A stretch of 64,000 nt of DNA. Origin: Streptacidiphilus sp. 4-A2 (GTDB taxonomy: Bacteria > Actinomycetota > Actinomycetes > Streptomycetales > Streptomycetaceae). The stretch lies in the NCBI GenBank assembly GCA_014284505.1, contig JAAFYY010000001.1:806001-870000 (forward strand), in the 5' to 3' direction. Numbering within the stretch: the first letter of the stretch is position 1; each line of letters begins with the position of its first letter. The translations under genes were made by a program, and so were the position numbers. The notes under the pieces are model-generated. The model saw only the letters and a list, made by a program, of their open reading frames with translations, was not told the DNA's origin and searched no databases. Below, in pieces: positions 21,648-31,296 of the stretch.

Positions 21648-23195
21648 ACGGCGCCCCGCGCGAGGCGGTGATCGGCCTGGACGTCGGCACCACCGCCGTC
21701 AAGGCGGTCGCCTTCGGCCTGGACCCGGCCTTGGACTCCCGCGGGCAGCAGCCCTGGCGGCATGCCGCCGAGCGGGAGTACCCGCTGCTCGCACCGGCTC
21801 CCGGCCAGCAGGTCCAGGATCCGGCCCGGATCGCCGCCGCGGTGGCCGGGGCACTCGCCGAGTGCGCCGCCGCCTGCGCCGCCGTCGGCGCCCGGGTCGC
21901 GGCCGTCTCGGTCGGCACCGCGATGCACGGTCTGCTGGGTCTGGACCGCGCCGGACAGCCGCTGACCCCGCTGGTCACCTGGGCCGACGGCCGGGCCGGG
22001 GAGGAGGCCCGGCAGCTGCGTGCCGACGGGTCGGCCGCCGGGCTGCACCGGATCTCCGGGGCGCCGGTGCACCCGATGACGCCGCTGGCCAAGCTCCGCT
22101 GGTTCGCCCGGCACGAGCCGGAGCTGTGCGCCCGGATCCGCTGGTGGGCCGGGCTCAAGGACTATGTGCTGTGGCAGCTCACCGGCAGCCCGGTCACCGA
22201 GCTCTCCTCGGCCTGCGGCACCGGGCTGCTGGACATCCCGGCGCGGGCCTGGAACCCGGAGGCGGTGCGGCTGGCCGGGATCAGCGCGGAACAGCTGCCG
22301 GAGATCCTGCCGACCACCGCGCTGCTGGCGCTGTCCGCGGAGGCGGCCGGGCGCACCGGCCTGCCCGCGGGCACGCCGGTGGTCGCCGGGGCGGCCGACG
22401 GGCCGCTGGGCAACCTGGGCAGTGGGGCGACGGCCCCTGGCGTGGCCGGGCTGTCGCTCGGCACCAGCGGTGCGGTGCGCACGGTCGGTCCCGCGCCGTA
22501 CGCCGACCCGAACGGGCGGCTCTTCTGCTACGCGCTCACCGAGGACGCCTGGGTGACCGGCGCGCGGTCAGCAACGGCGGAGAGGTGGTGCGCTGGGCGG
22601 GCGGGGTGCTCGGCCGGGATCTGGCGGACGGCGCCGCCGGACCGGCCCGGGACGCGGAGCTGCTGCGGCTGGCCGAGGCGGTCCCGCCGGGCAGCGACGG
22701 CCTGGTGATGCTGCCGTACCTGCTGCCCGAGCGGGCCCCGCTGTGGGATCCGGAGCTGCGCGGCGCCTTCCTCGGACTGCGGCACGCACACACCCGGGGC
22801 CATCTGGTGCGCGCCGCGGTGGAAGGAGTGGCGCTTCAACTGTCAGCCGTGGTTGCCGACTTGGACCGCATTCGGCCGGTCGTCGAGGTACGGGTCACCG
22901 GCGGGGCCTTCCGCTCCCCGCTGTGGCGCGGCGTGGTGACGGCGGTGCTGGACCGCCCGGTGCGCCCGCCTCCGGCGAGCAGGGCACCGCGCTGGGCGCG
23001 GCCGCGCTCGGCCTGTACGCCCTGGGCCGGGCGCCCCGGCTGGACCGGGCCCGGGAGCTGCTCGTCCCGGCGGCAGCCGAGGAGGAGCAGCTGTGTGCCG
23101 CCCCGCAGGACATCGCCGCGTACCGCGGGCTGCGGGCGCGGCTCGTCGGGCTGATCGACGGGCTGGGCCCGGTGGCGGAGCTGTTCGGCGGGTGA
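21644..23195 (+). CDS. gntK: FGGY-family gluconokinase (two frameshifts)
   Basis: This kinase phosphorylates D-gluconate to 6-phosphogluconate, feeding the pentose phosphate pathway. The ~515-residue protein begins with a GTG overlapping uxuB. The FGGY ATPase motifs are visible: [39 protein letters not shown] with [37 protein letters not shown] and [23 protein letters not shown] plus TWADGRA matches FGGY gluconokinases better than xylulokinases. Breaks are near 22565 and 22973. It is the last gene of the uronate operon, and no mannonate dehydratase follows. Confidence 0.88.
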
Positions 23196-23326
23196 CGGCC
23201 CGGGCGGCGCGGGGCCGGGGCAGCCCGGGCGGCCACAAGGTTTCCACAAAATGGGCACCTACCTTCAGAACCGTACAGATCGGCAACCGGTGGGCGGCAC
23301 GCCCGCCGCGACGGAAAGAGGGCACC

Positions 23327-23884
23327 ATGGGCAAGCTGCCTCTGCGGCGACCTGGAAAGCTCGCCGGAACGGCCGGACTGGCGGTCGTGCTGGCCGCGGG
23401 CGGGGCCACCGCCTACGCGGCCACCGGCTCGGGCTCCACCGGCACCGCCTCCGCAGGCACTGTCTCCGCCGGCACTGTTTCTACGACGAGCAGCGCACAC
23501 CTCGGCACCACCACCGCGGTCACCAGGGCCGGGCACCGGCTGGCACTGCGCGGGCTGCACGGCCAGGTGACCGTGCGGAACGCGAAGACCGGGCAGTTCG
23601 TGACCCGGGAATGGCAGCGGGGCCTGATCACCGCGGTGTCGGGGACGACCCTGACCGTCAGGAGCGCCGACGGCACCACCTGGACCTGGACCGCCGCGGC
23701 GAACGCCAAGGTCACCCGCGACGGCGCGAAGATCTCCGAATCCACGCTGAAGACCGGCGACCCGGTGCTGGTGGCCGGCAAGCAGGCCGGTTCGACCAAC
23801 GACGCCACCCGGATCTTCGCTCCGACGTCCGCGCAGATCGCCAAGCTCAAGGCCAACGCCGCCCAGGAGTTCACCGACTCCTGA
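23327..23884 (+). CDS. Secreted DUF5666-like protein
   Basis: The 185-residue protein starts after GAAAGAGGG and has a signal peptide or anchor (LAGTAGLAVVLAAGGATAYA). A Ser/Thr/Ala-rich linker follows. The mature part has two short beta blocks (RGLITAVSGTTLTVRSADGTTW, TWTAAANAKVTRDGAKI) and LKTGDPVLVAGKQAGS, the OB-like DUF5666 pattern. It is exported, of unknown function, and monocistronic between its own promoter region and a strong terminator. Confidence 0.75.
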   Translation: MGKLPLRRPGKLAGTAGLAVVLAAGGATAYAATGSGSTGTASAGTVSAGTVSTTSSAHLGTTTAVTRAGHRLALRGLHGQVTVRNAKTGQFVTREWQRGLITAVSGTTLTVRSADGTTWTWTAAANAKVTRDGAKISESTLKTGDPVLVAGKQAGSTNDATRIFAPTSAQIAKLKANAAQEFTDS

Positions 23885-23936
23885 TCCGCCGCGATCCGCC
23901 GCTGAACCTGATCAGCCGCTGAACCTGCTCCGCCAC

Positions 23937-23972
23937 AGCGCCGGGCCGACTGCCCCCAGTCGGCCCGGCGCT
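23937..23972 (+). terminator. Intrinsic terminator
   Basis: A 16-bp perfect stem (23937-23952 with 23957-23972) and a four-C loop are followed by TTGTTGT. It ends the secreted-protein gene. Confidence 0.9.
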
Positions 23973-23974
23973 TT

Positions 23975-24510
23975 GTTGTCCGCCCGGTCAAATGCTGCCT
24001 GACGATCAGTCACCTGGCCTACTACTGAGGCGAATTGAAGAAAACTGCGAGCACGCGTGACGTGGGTCACAATGCGATTCCCGGCCACCGAGCGGACGCT
24101 TGGCGGCCACCCTGGATTCCCCTCCGCCCCGGCCGACAACAACCCCGGGCGGGGCGCCGGCCGGGCAGTGGACCGGCGGAGCGGCGAAACGCTCAAGGGA
24201 GGAGCACGCCAAAGGGGGTGCGGCGGCGGCCGACGGGATCCGTCGGAGCGCCGACGGATCCGGAGATTCCTGTTCCCCTGGCGAAAATCTGACAGGTATA
24301 CGACAAGAATTGCCCCGGAAGCCCGACCGCCCGGAAATACATTGGCCGAAAATTCCCATTCGGTCGAAAGATCTTTTCAGATCCTCATTCAGACCCTCTT
24401 GTATTTCCCTCTGTTACTTCCAGAATGTCTTCCAGGACTCCAGCGGCGCGGTCACCCGGGACACCGCCCAGTGAGGAGTCACTTCAATTTCGAGGGGTAG
24501 GTGAAAACTC
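23975..24510. other. 536-base non-coding region upstream of the peptide gene
   Basis: No supported gene is seen. The second half (24290-24480) is clearly less GC-rich than its surroundings. An 11-bp perfect hairpin lies at 24236-24261. The long leader may contain the promoter and 5' untranslated region of the peptide operon; no known riboswitch was recognised. Confidence 0.45.
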
Positions 24511-24624
24511 ATGAAGAAGTTCCAGGTCAGGGCTGCCGGTCCGATCCGGCTGACCAGCACGGTGACCGCCGCGTACGGTGTGGCGGCGAAGGCGACATCG
24601 CTCCCCATCAGCATCTGCGGTTGA
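24511..24624 (+). CDS. 37-residue peptide, candidate RiPP precursor or signalling peptide
   Basis: A short frame starts at ATG, preceded by CGAGGGGTAGGTG at suitable spacing. The peptide begins MKKFQVRAAGPIRL, is Thr/Ser/Ala-rich in the middle and ends LPISICG. It has one Cys at position 36 and several Ser/Thr (15, 16, 17, 19, 29, 30, 34). A hairpin follows before a PqqD-like/M50 protease gene and a TPR protein. A small gene before a PqqD-bearing protease is typical of ribosomal peptide loci. It matches no precursor family I can name. A pheromone is an alternative; a chance frame is possible but less likely given the ribosome site and context. Confidence 0.6.
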   Translation: MKKFQVRAAGPIRLTSTVTAAYGVAAKATSLPISICG

Positions 24625-24642
24625 TCATCAGATCAGTTCCAG

Positions 24643-24677
24643 TGGCGTGTGCAGCCGGTATCCGGCCGCACACGCCA
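24643..24677 (+). terminator. Hairpin between peptide and protease genes (possible attenuator)
   Basis: A 10-bp stem (24643-24652 with 24668-24677), one A/C mismatch, a further 5-bp stem (24654-24658 with 24662-24666) and a three-base loop. Only an ATTTCC tract follows, so read-through is expected. It would give more peptide transcript than enzyme transcript, as in many precursor-peptide operons. Confidence 0.65.
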
Positions 24678-24748
24678 CGCATTTCCGGTGCCCCGAAAAC
24701 GGCCGCGCCATTCGACTGCATTTACTCGACACCGGGCAGGAGCGGCCC

Positions 24749-26010
24749 ATGGACAGCGCACGGATATCCCTGTACCCCCTCAGCTTCGTCAGCGAGGGCG
24801 ACGAGGTAGTGGTGGGGCGCGCGGAGACCGAGTCCTATGCCGTTTTCCCGGCCGACGCCGCACGGGTGGTGCAGCAGCTGCGCGACGGTGCCAGTGTCGG
24901 GCAGGCCGCCGCCTGGTACGCCGAGGAGTACGGCGAGACCGCCGACGTCGCCGACCTGGTGGAGACCCTGCGGGAGCTCGGCTTCGTCCGCGAGGAGGCG
25001 GCCCCGGGCGATCAGAGCGCGGGCGTACCGGCCGCGCCCGCACCGGCCGCGCGCGACGCCACCCGGTTCCGGCCGCTGGCACGGCTGATGTTCTCGCCGG
25101 GCGCCTGGGTGCTCTACGGCGCCGTCATCGGGCTGTGCTGCTACGTGCTGGTCCGCGACCCCTGGCTGCGGCCGCTGCCCTCGCGGATCGTCTTCGACCA
25201 CTCGCTGCTGATGCTGTTCCTGGTGTGGTGCTGTCGCCAGGTGGTCGGCATCGCCTGGCACGAGTCGTTCCATGTGATGGCGGCCAGGAGACTGGGGGTG
25301 CCCGCCCGGCTGAGCGTCGGGCGCCGGCTCTACTTCCTGGTCTTCCAGACCACGCTGACCGGGCTGATGGGGGTCCCCCGGGGCAAGCGGGTGCTGCCGT
25401 TCTGCGCCGGGCTGCTGGCGGACGCGCTCTTCGGCAGCGTCCTGACCGGTGTCGCCTGGGCCTGTCACGGGCACGGCGGGGCGGCCTCGGCCGTCAGCGG
25501 GGCGGCCGCGACCGCGGTCTACCTCACCGCGCTGCGGATGAGCTGGCAGTTCCTGGTCTTCATGGAGACCGACCTCTACTACGTGCTGGTGCATCTGCTG
25601 CGCATGCCCGACCTGCACGGCTTGTCCCGGACCTATCTGCGCAACCGGTGGTGGCTGGTGCGGCGCCCGGCCCGGGTGGTCGACCAGAGCGGGCTCGGGG
25701 CGCGCGAGCAGACGATCGTCCGCCGCTACGCGCCGGTGGTGCTGGTCTGCGGCATCGCGATGACGGCCATGATGCTGACCTTCGCGGTTCCCGCCGTGGG
25801 CGCGCTGTTCCACACCTTCAGCACCGGCATCAGCAGCTGGAGCGTCACCGATCCGCACTGGTGGGACTCGTTCCTGGCGCTGCTGCTGGTGCTGCTCGAA
25901 CCGACCCTGGTCGCCACCCTGGCCCGCGCGAGTACCTGCGTGCCAGACGCGCCGCTCATCCCGCCGAGCGGCTCGACCCGCTCGGGCCCGAAGGAAGGAG
26001 AAACCCGTGA
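24749..26010 (+). CDS. PqqD-like / M50-type membrane metalloprotease (one frameshift)
   Basis: The ~420-residue protein starts at ATG after GGGCAGGAGCGGCCC. Residues ~1-90 resemble a PqqD/RRE peptide-recognition domain (EVVVGRAETESYAVFPADAA, VADLVETLRELGFV). A multi-pass membrane domain carries the zinc site HESFH (~171-175) and a later ETDLYYVLVHLL (~272) with an Asp suited to be the third ligand, as in YydH-like peptide zinc metalloproteases of the site-2-protease group. The frame breaks near 25925 and the likely end is ...LDPLGPEGRRNP with GTGA overlap to the next gene. It probably processes or exports the upstream peptide, which is inference. Confidence 0.75.
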
Positions 26011-28185
26011 ACGACCAGTCCGGACATCTGTGGGTCACCGGCGCCACCCGCGCGGCGCGCAGCGGAGCGCTGCTGGAGCAGCGCCCGGACGTCGCGGTGG
26101 ACTGCCATCGGCGCCACTTCGGCCCCTACACCGGTGTCGGGTCGATGCTGCGCGCGCTGCTGCCGCAGCTCGGGGAGTGGGCCGCGGCCGCGGCGGCGCG
26201 GCACCGCAAGGAGGTCCTGGCGGTGGCGCCGGAGCTGACCGGCCTGCTGGGGACGGTGCCGGGGAATCTCACCGTGAGCGTCCCGGAGCTGGAGCGCACC
26301 GCTGGTTCCCGGCGTCCACCACCCAGCGGCAGAGCCAGGGCCTGATCGACCTGCTGCGCGAGCTGACCGCGCCGGAGGGGCCAGGGCGGCCGCTGACCCT
26401 GGCCTTCGACAGCGTCCACGAGGCCGACCCGACCGATCTGGAGTTCCTGTCCCTGGCGCTGCGCCGGCTGGACCCCTCCCGGGTACGGCTGGTGGTGGGC
26501 GCCTCGGGTGGTGACTGGCCGGCGGAACTGGCTCAGGCCAGGGCGCGGTACGCGGGCGAGATGCTGGTCGCCGCGCCCCTGTATGTGCGGCGGGTCGATC
26601 CGGCCGAGGCCGCACGCGCCTTTGTCGCCTCCGACGGGACCTCCGACGACCGCGCGCTGATCGCCGGGTACGCCGCCTGCGATCCGGCGGCGCGGACCGC
26701 CCTGCACGACGAGCGGGCGCGGCAGCTGGAGCTGGAGGGGCTGCGCTCGGCCCGGTACGGGCGCTGCCCTGGCACCGGCTGCACGGCAGCGGCTCGGCGG
26801 AGGAGGTGATGGCCGCGGTGAGCGAGCCGGCCTCCGAGTGCATCGGCGCGGCCCACTACGCCGCCGGGCTCCACCTGGTGCAGCCGCTGCTGGCGCGGAT
26901 CGACCCGGAGCAGGAGCCGGACAGCTACTACTACGTGAAGCTGCTGGTCGCGCAGTGCCTGGGCGCGCTCTCCCGGCCGGAGGAGACCGAGGAGATCTAC
27001 TGGGACCTGCTCTCCAGGACCAACCGCCCCAAGTCGCACATGTCGATCTACTACGCGCTGGGGATCATCTACACCCGCCTCTACGACCCCGACCACAAGG
27101 ACCACACCGGGCCCGCGCCTTTATGAAACCTCGATCGAGATCGCCAAACTGCTGCCGGACCCGGAGGACCGGGCCTTCACACGGTCTTCATGGGCAACGG
27201 CAAGGCGCTGGTCGACAAGCACCTGCGCAACCCGCAGGCCGCGCTCACCCTGGTGGAGGACGGGATCGCGCTGCTGGACCGGGAGCTGACTCCCGATCAG
27301 CACCGGCTGCACCGCTCGGTGCTGCACCACAACCGTTCACAACTGCTGGCCGGGCTCGGCCGGTTGACCGAGGCCGAGGCCGAACTCGACTATGTGGTCG
27401 GGGTCGACCCGATGTAACCCGGAGTAACCTGTTCGACCCGGGGCAATGTGCGCTGTCGGCTGGGCCGCCCCGCCGACGCGCTGACCGAATACGACGACGC
27501 CGCCAGGCTCGGCCCGCCCTTCCCCGAGCTGTTCCACAACCGGGGCCAGGCCCGGGCCGACAGCGGCGACCGGGACGGCGCGGCCGCCGACTTCAGCTAT
27601 GTGCTGGATCTGGAGCCCGACCATCTGGAGGGCCGGCTCAGCCTGTCCTCGCTGCTGCTGGAGGGCGGTGACGCGGCCGGCGCGGCGCGGATCGCCGCCG
27701 AGGGCGTCGAGCTGACCCCGGACGAGGCCAGGCTGCACTGCGCGCTCGGTCTGGCGCTGCTGGAGCTCGACCCGGAGCAGGCCTCGGCCGCCTTCGACCG
27801 GGCCCTGGAGCTGGACCCGGAGCTGACCGCCGCCCGGGTCAACCGTGCGGTCGCCGAGTACCAGCGGGAGCGGTTCCACCCGGCACTCGACGACCTGACC
27901 ACGGCCCTGGCCCAGGACCCGGACAACCCGGACCTGCTCTACAACCGTGGCTTCGTGCACGAGGCGCTGCGGCAGTGGGAGCAGGCGGTCGCGGACTACA
28001 GCCAGGCGCTGCGGGCCGAGGACGCCGACCGCTCCGAGCTGCTCTACCGGCGCGCGCTCAGTCTGGCCGCCGCCGGCCGCCCCCAGGAGGCCGACGCCGA
28101 CCTGCGCTCCCACCTGGCCCTCGGCGGCTCGCCCTACCAGCAGGAGGTGGATGCCCTGCTGGCGCAGCGCGAGACGGTCCGGTGA
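26007..28185 (+). CDS. Degenerate ATPase plus tetratricopeptide-repeat protein (frameshifts)
   Basis: The ~725-residue protein is coupled to the protease gene. Its N-terminal ~250 residues look like a STAND/AAA-type domain: LWVTGATRAARSGALLEQRP sits where a P-loop would be but lacks GK[S/T], and LTLAFDSVHEADPTDLEFL resembles Walker B. The remainder is a TPR array (ALGIIYTRLYDP, HHNRSQLLAGLGRLTEAEAEL, LFHNRGQARADSGDRDGAAAD, LLYNRGFVHEALRQWEQAVAD). Breaks lie near 26305, 26765, 27113, 27178 and 27420. TPR proteins bind peptides or scaffold enzymes, so it may recognise the small peptide or the protease. Confidence 0.7.
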
Positions 28186-28400
28186 ATGGATGAAGATGAA
28201 CACGTACAAGTGAGCGGGTGTCCGGCCCGGAACGACTGCGGGCGGGCGAGTCGACCACGAGGTCGCTGGCATCGTGGTCCGATTACCGCCATCGGCACCG
28301 CCATCGGCCGGGCCTGCCGCGGGGTTTCCCCCGGCAGGCCGGGACCACCGGCTCGAAAGCACGACCTCCCCCGGACTGGATTCACCCGCGACTTCATCTA

Positions 28401-28414
28401 ATCATCTAGATGAT
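28401..28414. promoter_or_regulatory. Palindrome upstream of the XRE regulator
   Basis: ATCATCTAGATGAT is a perfect 14-bp palindrome 32 bases before the chosen XRE start. Half-sites (CATCTA at 28395, CTAGATGG at 28459) flank it. It is a plausible autoregulatory site, by position only. Confidence 0.4.
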
Positions 28415-28445
28415 GCGAACACGATCGTCGCCACCCGGTCACCAT

Positions 28446-29285
28446 ATGTCAACCATGCTAGATGGCACGGGACATGATGCGCCGCCACCACCTCATGCAG
28501 TAGATTCGACCGCGGCCTGTGACCTCTCCCGGCTGGAAGGTGGTGCACGGAAATTGGGTGGGATCACGCCTTCGACCAGCGGGACGATCGCCGAGCGTCT
28601 GGACGAACTCATCAGCAGCAGGCACCCGAACGGCCGTGGCCCCTCCAGCTATGAGGACATCGCCCGGGCGAGCCGTGCCCACGCGCTCGCCCACGGGGGT
28701 CCGACCATCAGCCACCAGGGCGTGCTCAACATCCGCTCCGGCAAGGTCACCAATCCCGGCGTGGACAGCCTCCAGGCGCTGGCCAACGTCTACGGCGTGG
28801 ACATCACCTACTTCTTCCGCAAGGACAAGCCCGCCACCCCGGGCGAGGCCGGCCCGCCGCCGCCCTCGGCCGCGCTGCCCTCCGCAGCCACCCTGGCCGC
28901 CCGGCTGAACGAGCTCTTCTACGTGGTGCGGCCGGGCGGGCGTCCGGCGCTGAGCAACCAGGAGGTGGCCGACGCCGTCACCGCCACCGGGACCGAGCTC
29001 AGCGCCGGCCGGATCGCGGAGCTGCGCGCGGGCACCCGGAACCGGCCTGCCCCCGGCCAACTGCGGTGCCTCGCCGACTTCTTCGGGGTTCCCTCGGCCT
29101 ACTTCACCGACGACGAGGTCGCCGCCAGGGTCTCCGAGGACCTCGCCATCCTCCGGGCGTTCAAGGAGGTCGGCGCCCGCCAGATCGCGCTGCGCGCGGT
29201 GGTGGAACTCGACGAGGAAGCGCTCAAGGCGCTCACTCCGATGATCGAGCACCTGGGCCGCGCCAGCCGCAGACAGCGGATGTGA
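28446..29285 (+). CDS. XRE-family regulator with two HTH domains
   Basis: The protein has about 279 residues; the start is uncertain (28410, 28446 or an in-frame TTG near 28553) because no clear ribosome site is seen. The first HTH covers TIAERLDELISSRHPNGRGP to ALANVYGVDITYFFRKD; the second covers LAARLNELFYVVRPGG to RCLADFFGVPSAYFTDDE. The YF.. endings after each HTH are typical of actinobacterial regulators paired with ImmA/IrrE proteins. It is followed by an ImmA/IrrE gene, so it is probably cleaved or controlled by that protease. Confidence 0.85.
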   Translation: MSTMLDGTGHDAPPPPHAVDSTAACDLSRLEGGARKLGGITPSTSGTIAERLDELISSRHPNGRGPSSYEDIARASRAHALAHGGPTISHQGVLNIRSGKVTNPGVDSLQALANVYGVDITYFFRKDKPATPGEAGPPPPSAALPSAATLAARLNELFYVVRPGGRPALSNQEVADAVTATGTELSAGRIAELRAGTRNRPAPGQLRCLADFFGVPSAYFTDDEVAARVSEDLAILRAFKEVGARQIALRAVVELDEEALKALTPMIEHLGRASRRQRM

Positions 29286-29394
29286 CCACCGGGGCCGCCC
29301 GGCCGTGCCGGTGGCGGCCGCAACCGGACAGCGCCGGGCGTGCGTGGAGTGTGTCGGACGGCAGTGGCCCGCCGGACCCAGGAGAGCGGAGACG

Positions 29395-29931
29395 ATGGAC
29401 GACAGAGAGCTGCGGCGCTACTGCGCCGAGGTGGTCAGCCAGGTCGACGTGCCCTTCCCGTTCCATGTGAACGACCTCTGCGACCAGCTCGAAGCCGACC
29501 GCGGACGGCCCATCTCACTGATCCCGATGACGCTGCCGGCCCGGCAGGGCGGCCCGTGCGGCCTGTGGGTGGCCACCACCGAGGTCGACTACATCCTGTT
29601 CGAGAAGAGCACCAGCCGGACCCACCAGGAGCACATCGTCGCCCACGAGATCGGCCATCTGCTGCTCGGCCACGACTCCTCCCCGGCCCACCAGGACGAG
29701 GTGGCCCGGCTGCTGATGCCCACGCTCGACCCGGCGCTGGTGCGCAGCGTCCTGGGCCGGACCGTGTACACCAGCCATGAGGAGCGGGCCGCGGAGCTGG
29801 TCGCCTCGCTGCTGCCGCTGCGGGCGGGCCGGGCCAGGGGCCGCCGGCCGCGGTCCGACGTCTCCCCCGGAATGGCCAACCTGGTCGACCATCTGGAGCG
29901 CTCCCTGGAGCGCCAGGCGCGGAGGATCTGA
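29395..29931 (+). CDS. ImmA/IrrE-type metallo-endopeptidase
   Basis: The 178-residue protein starts at ATG after GGAGAGCGGAGACG. The M78-like zinc motif is IVAHEIGHLLLGH (HEIGH, ~residue 84). The N-terminal half (YCAEVVSQVDVPFPFHVNDL) is the usual helical part. Such proteases cleave XRE-type repressors, as Bacillus ImmA does, to switch on neighbouring genes. The gene lies 109 bases after the XRE regulator and four bases before a membrane-protein gene. Confidence 0.88.
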   Translation: MDDRELRRYCAEVVSQVDVPFPFHVNDLCDQLEADRGRPISLIPMTLPARQGGPCGLWVATTEVDYILFEKSTSRTHQEHIVAHEIGHLLLGHDSSPAHQDEVARLLMPTLDPALVRSVLGRTVYTSHEERAAELVASLLPLRAGRARGRRPRSDVSPGMANLVDHLERSLERQARRI

Positions 29932-29934
29932 CGC

Positions 29935-31296
29935 GTGCTGCTGTTCACCGTCGTCTACGGGATCCTCTCGGTGATCACCTGGAGCGCGTTCGCCCTACAA
30001 GGTCAGGGATCTGGCCGGGGACTGGTGCAACCGCGAGCTGCGACTGCTCTGCCTGGCCATCGCCACCTTCGCGGCGCCGTTCGTGCTGGCCTCGCCGAGG
30101 TTACATGGCCATCGACCGGCTGCTCGGCGTCCCCAACCTGGCCACGCTGCTGGTCTACACCTCGGTCGCGATCTGCCTCACCTGCTTTGTCGCGCTGCTG
30201 GTCAGCTGGCTCGACGGCCAGGACCAGGTCCGGCTGCGGCACCGGCTGCTGGTGGGCTACTCGGTGACCACCATGGTGATGGCCGTCTGCTTCTTCCTGG
30301 CAATGTCGGCGGCCAGGAGCACCCGCTCGACTTCGACGTGTACTTCGAGCATGTGCGTACATCGCGGTCTTCCTGCTGTCGTACCAACTGCTGTTCACGG
30401 TCAGCATGATCGGGCTGGTGCGGCTGTGCTGGCGCTACGCGAGGGCGGTCGACGGGCCCTGGCTGCGGCGCGGCTGCGGCTGGTGACGGTGGGGCGTGGT
30501 TCGGCCTGGGCTATGCCGTGCCCAAGGTGGTCAACATGCTCTGGGACTTCGTCGGCACCTCCCCGCTGCACTATGTCAGCTGCGTGGTCGCTCCCATGTC
30601 GGCCAGTGTCTCCGCGACCCTTTTCGCCGTCGGTTTCACCATGCCTGCCTGGGGCTCGGGGCTGAGCGGCGCCCGGGAGTTCGCGCTCGCCTTCCGCTCG
30701 TACCGGCGGCTGTACCCGCTGGCGCCGTCGCCGAGCAGTTCCCGGACGTGGTGCTGTTCCCGCCGGTCCCGCGCTCCGGCCGGTGGACCCTGCGCGGCAT
30801 CGGCCGGCTCGCCGGGCCGGTGCTGGAGGTCCGCGACGGACGGCTGGCCCTGCGCCCGCACGACGACCCCGAAGTCAGCCACACCGGGGACATGGAGCTG
30901 CTGCTGGCCCGCCAGATCGTGGAGTCCGGGACGCCAGCTGGCGCTGCGCTCCGGCTACGACCCCGCTATCGCGCCCGCAAGGGAGTTGGCCGGGGCCGGG
31001 GGCTGACCGGGGACGCGGCGGAGGCGGTGGTCGAGGCGCCCCAGATCGCCGGGGCGCTGCGGGCCAGAGCCTCCGGGCACGCTCTGACGCATCATCAGGA
31101 TGCGGGCGCACCGCACGATCCGGCGGACGGCGACCTCCAGGAGGAGGTGGCCTGGCTGATCCGGGTCGCCGTGCCTTCGGGCCTCCCCATCGTCCCGGCC
31201 GCGCTGGCGCGTTGCGACCGGCCGCCGGAGGCCGGTGCGCCCCGGCCGGCCCGCACCCGGAAGCCGGCCCGCATCCGGAAGCCGACCCGGGGGTGA
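29935..31296 (+). CDS. MAB_1171c-family multi-pass membrane protein (many frameshifts)
   Basis: The N-terminal half has about seven membrane helices (LLFTVVYGILSVITWSAF, YKVRDLAGDWCNRELRLLCLAI, NLATLLVYTSVAICLTCFVALLV, AVFLLSYQLLFTVSMIGLVRL). The cytoplasmic C-terminal half has the block AEQFPDVVLFPP and RDGRLALRPHDDPEVS. These are features of the MAB_1171c putative transporter family that accompanies XRE and ImmA/IrrE genes in actinobacteria. Breaks near 29998, 30100, 30312, 30350, 30490, 30722, 30935 and 31180 suggest poor base calls. The stop overlaps the P450 start (GTGA). Function unknown. Confidence 0.72.

Noticed and set aside
21644..23195. Xylulokinase as the identity of the FGGY kinase
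   Set aside because: [10 protein letters not shown] and TWADGRA blocks and the uronate/LarA context fit gluconokinase better.
24035..24500. Several overlapping plus-strand frames upstream of the peptide
   Set aside because: No ribosome sites or motifs; the region is AT-richer and looks like leader/promoter DNA.
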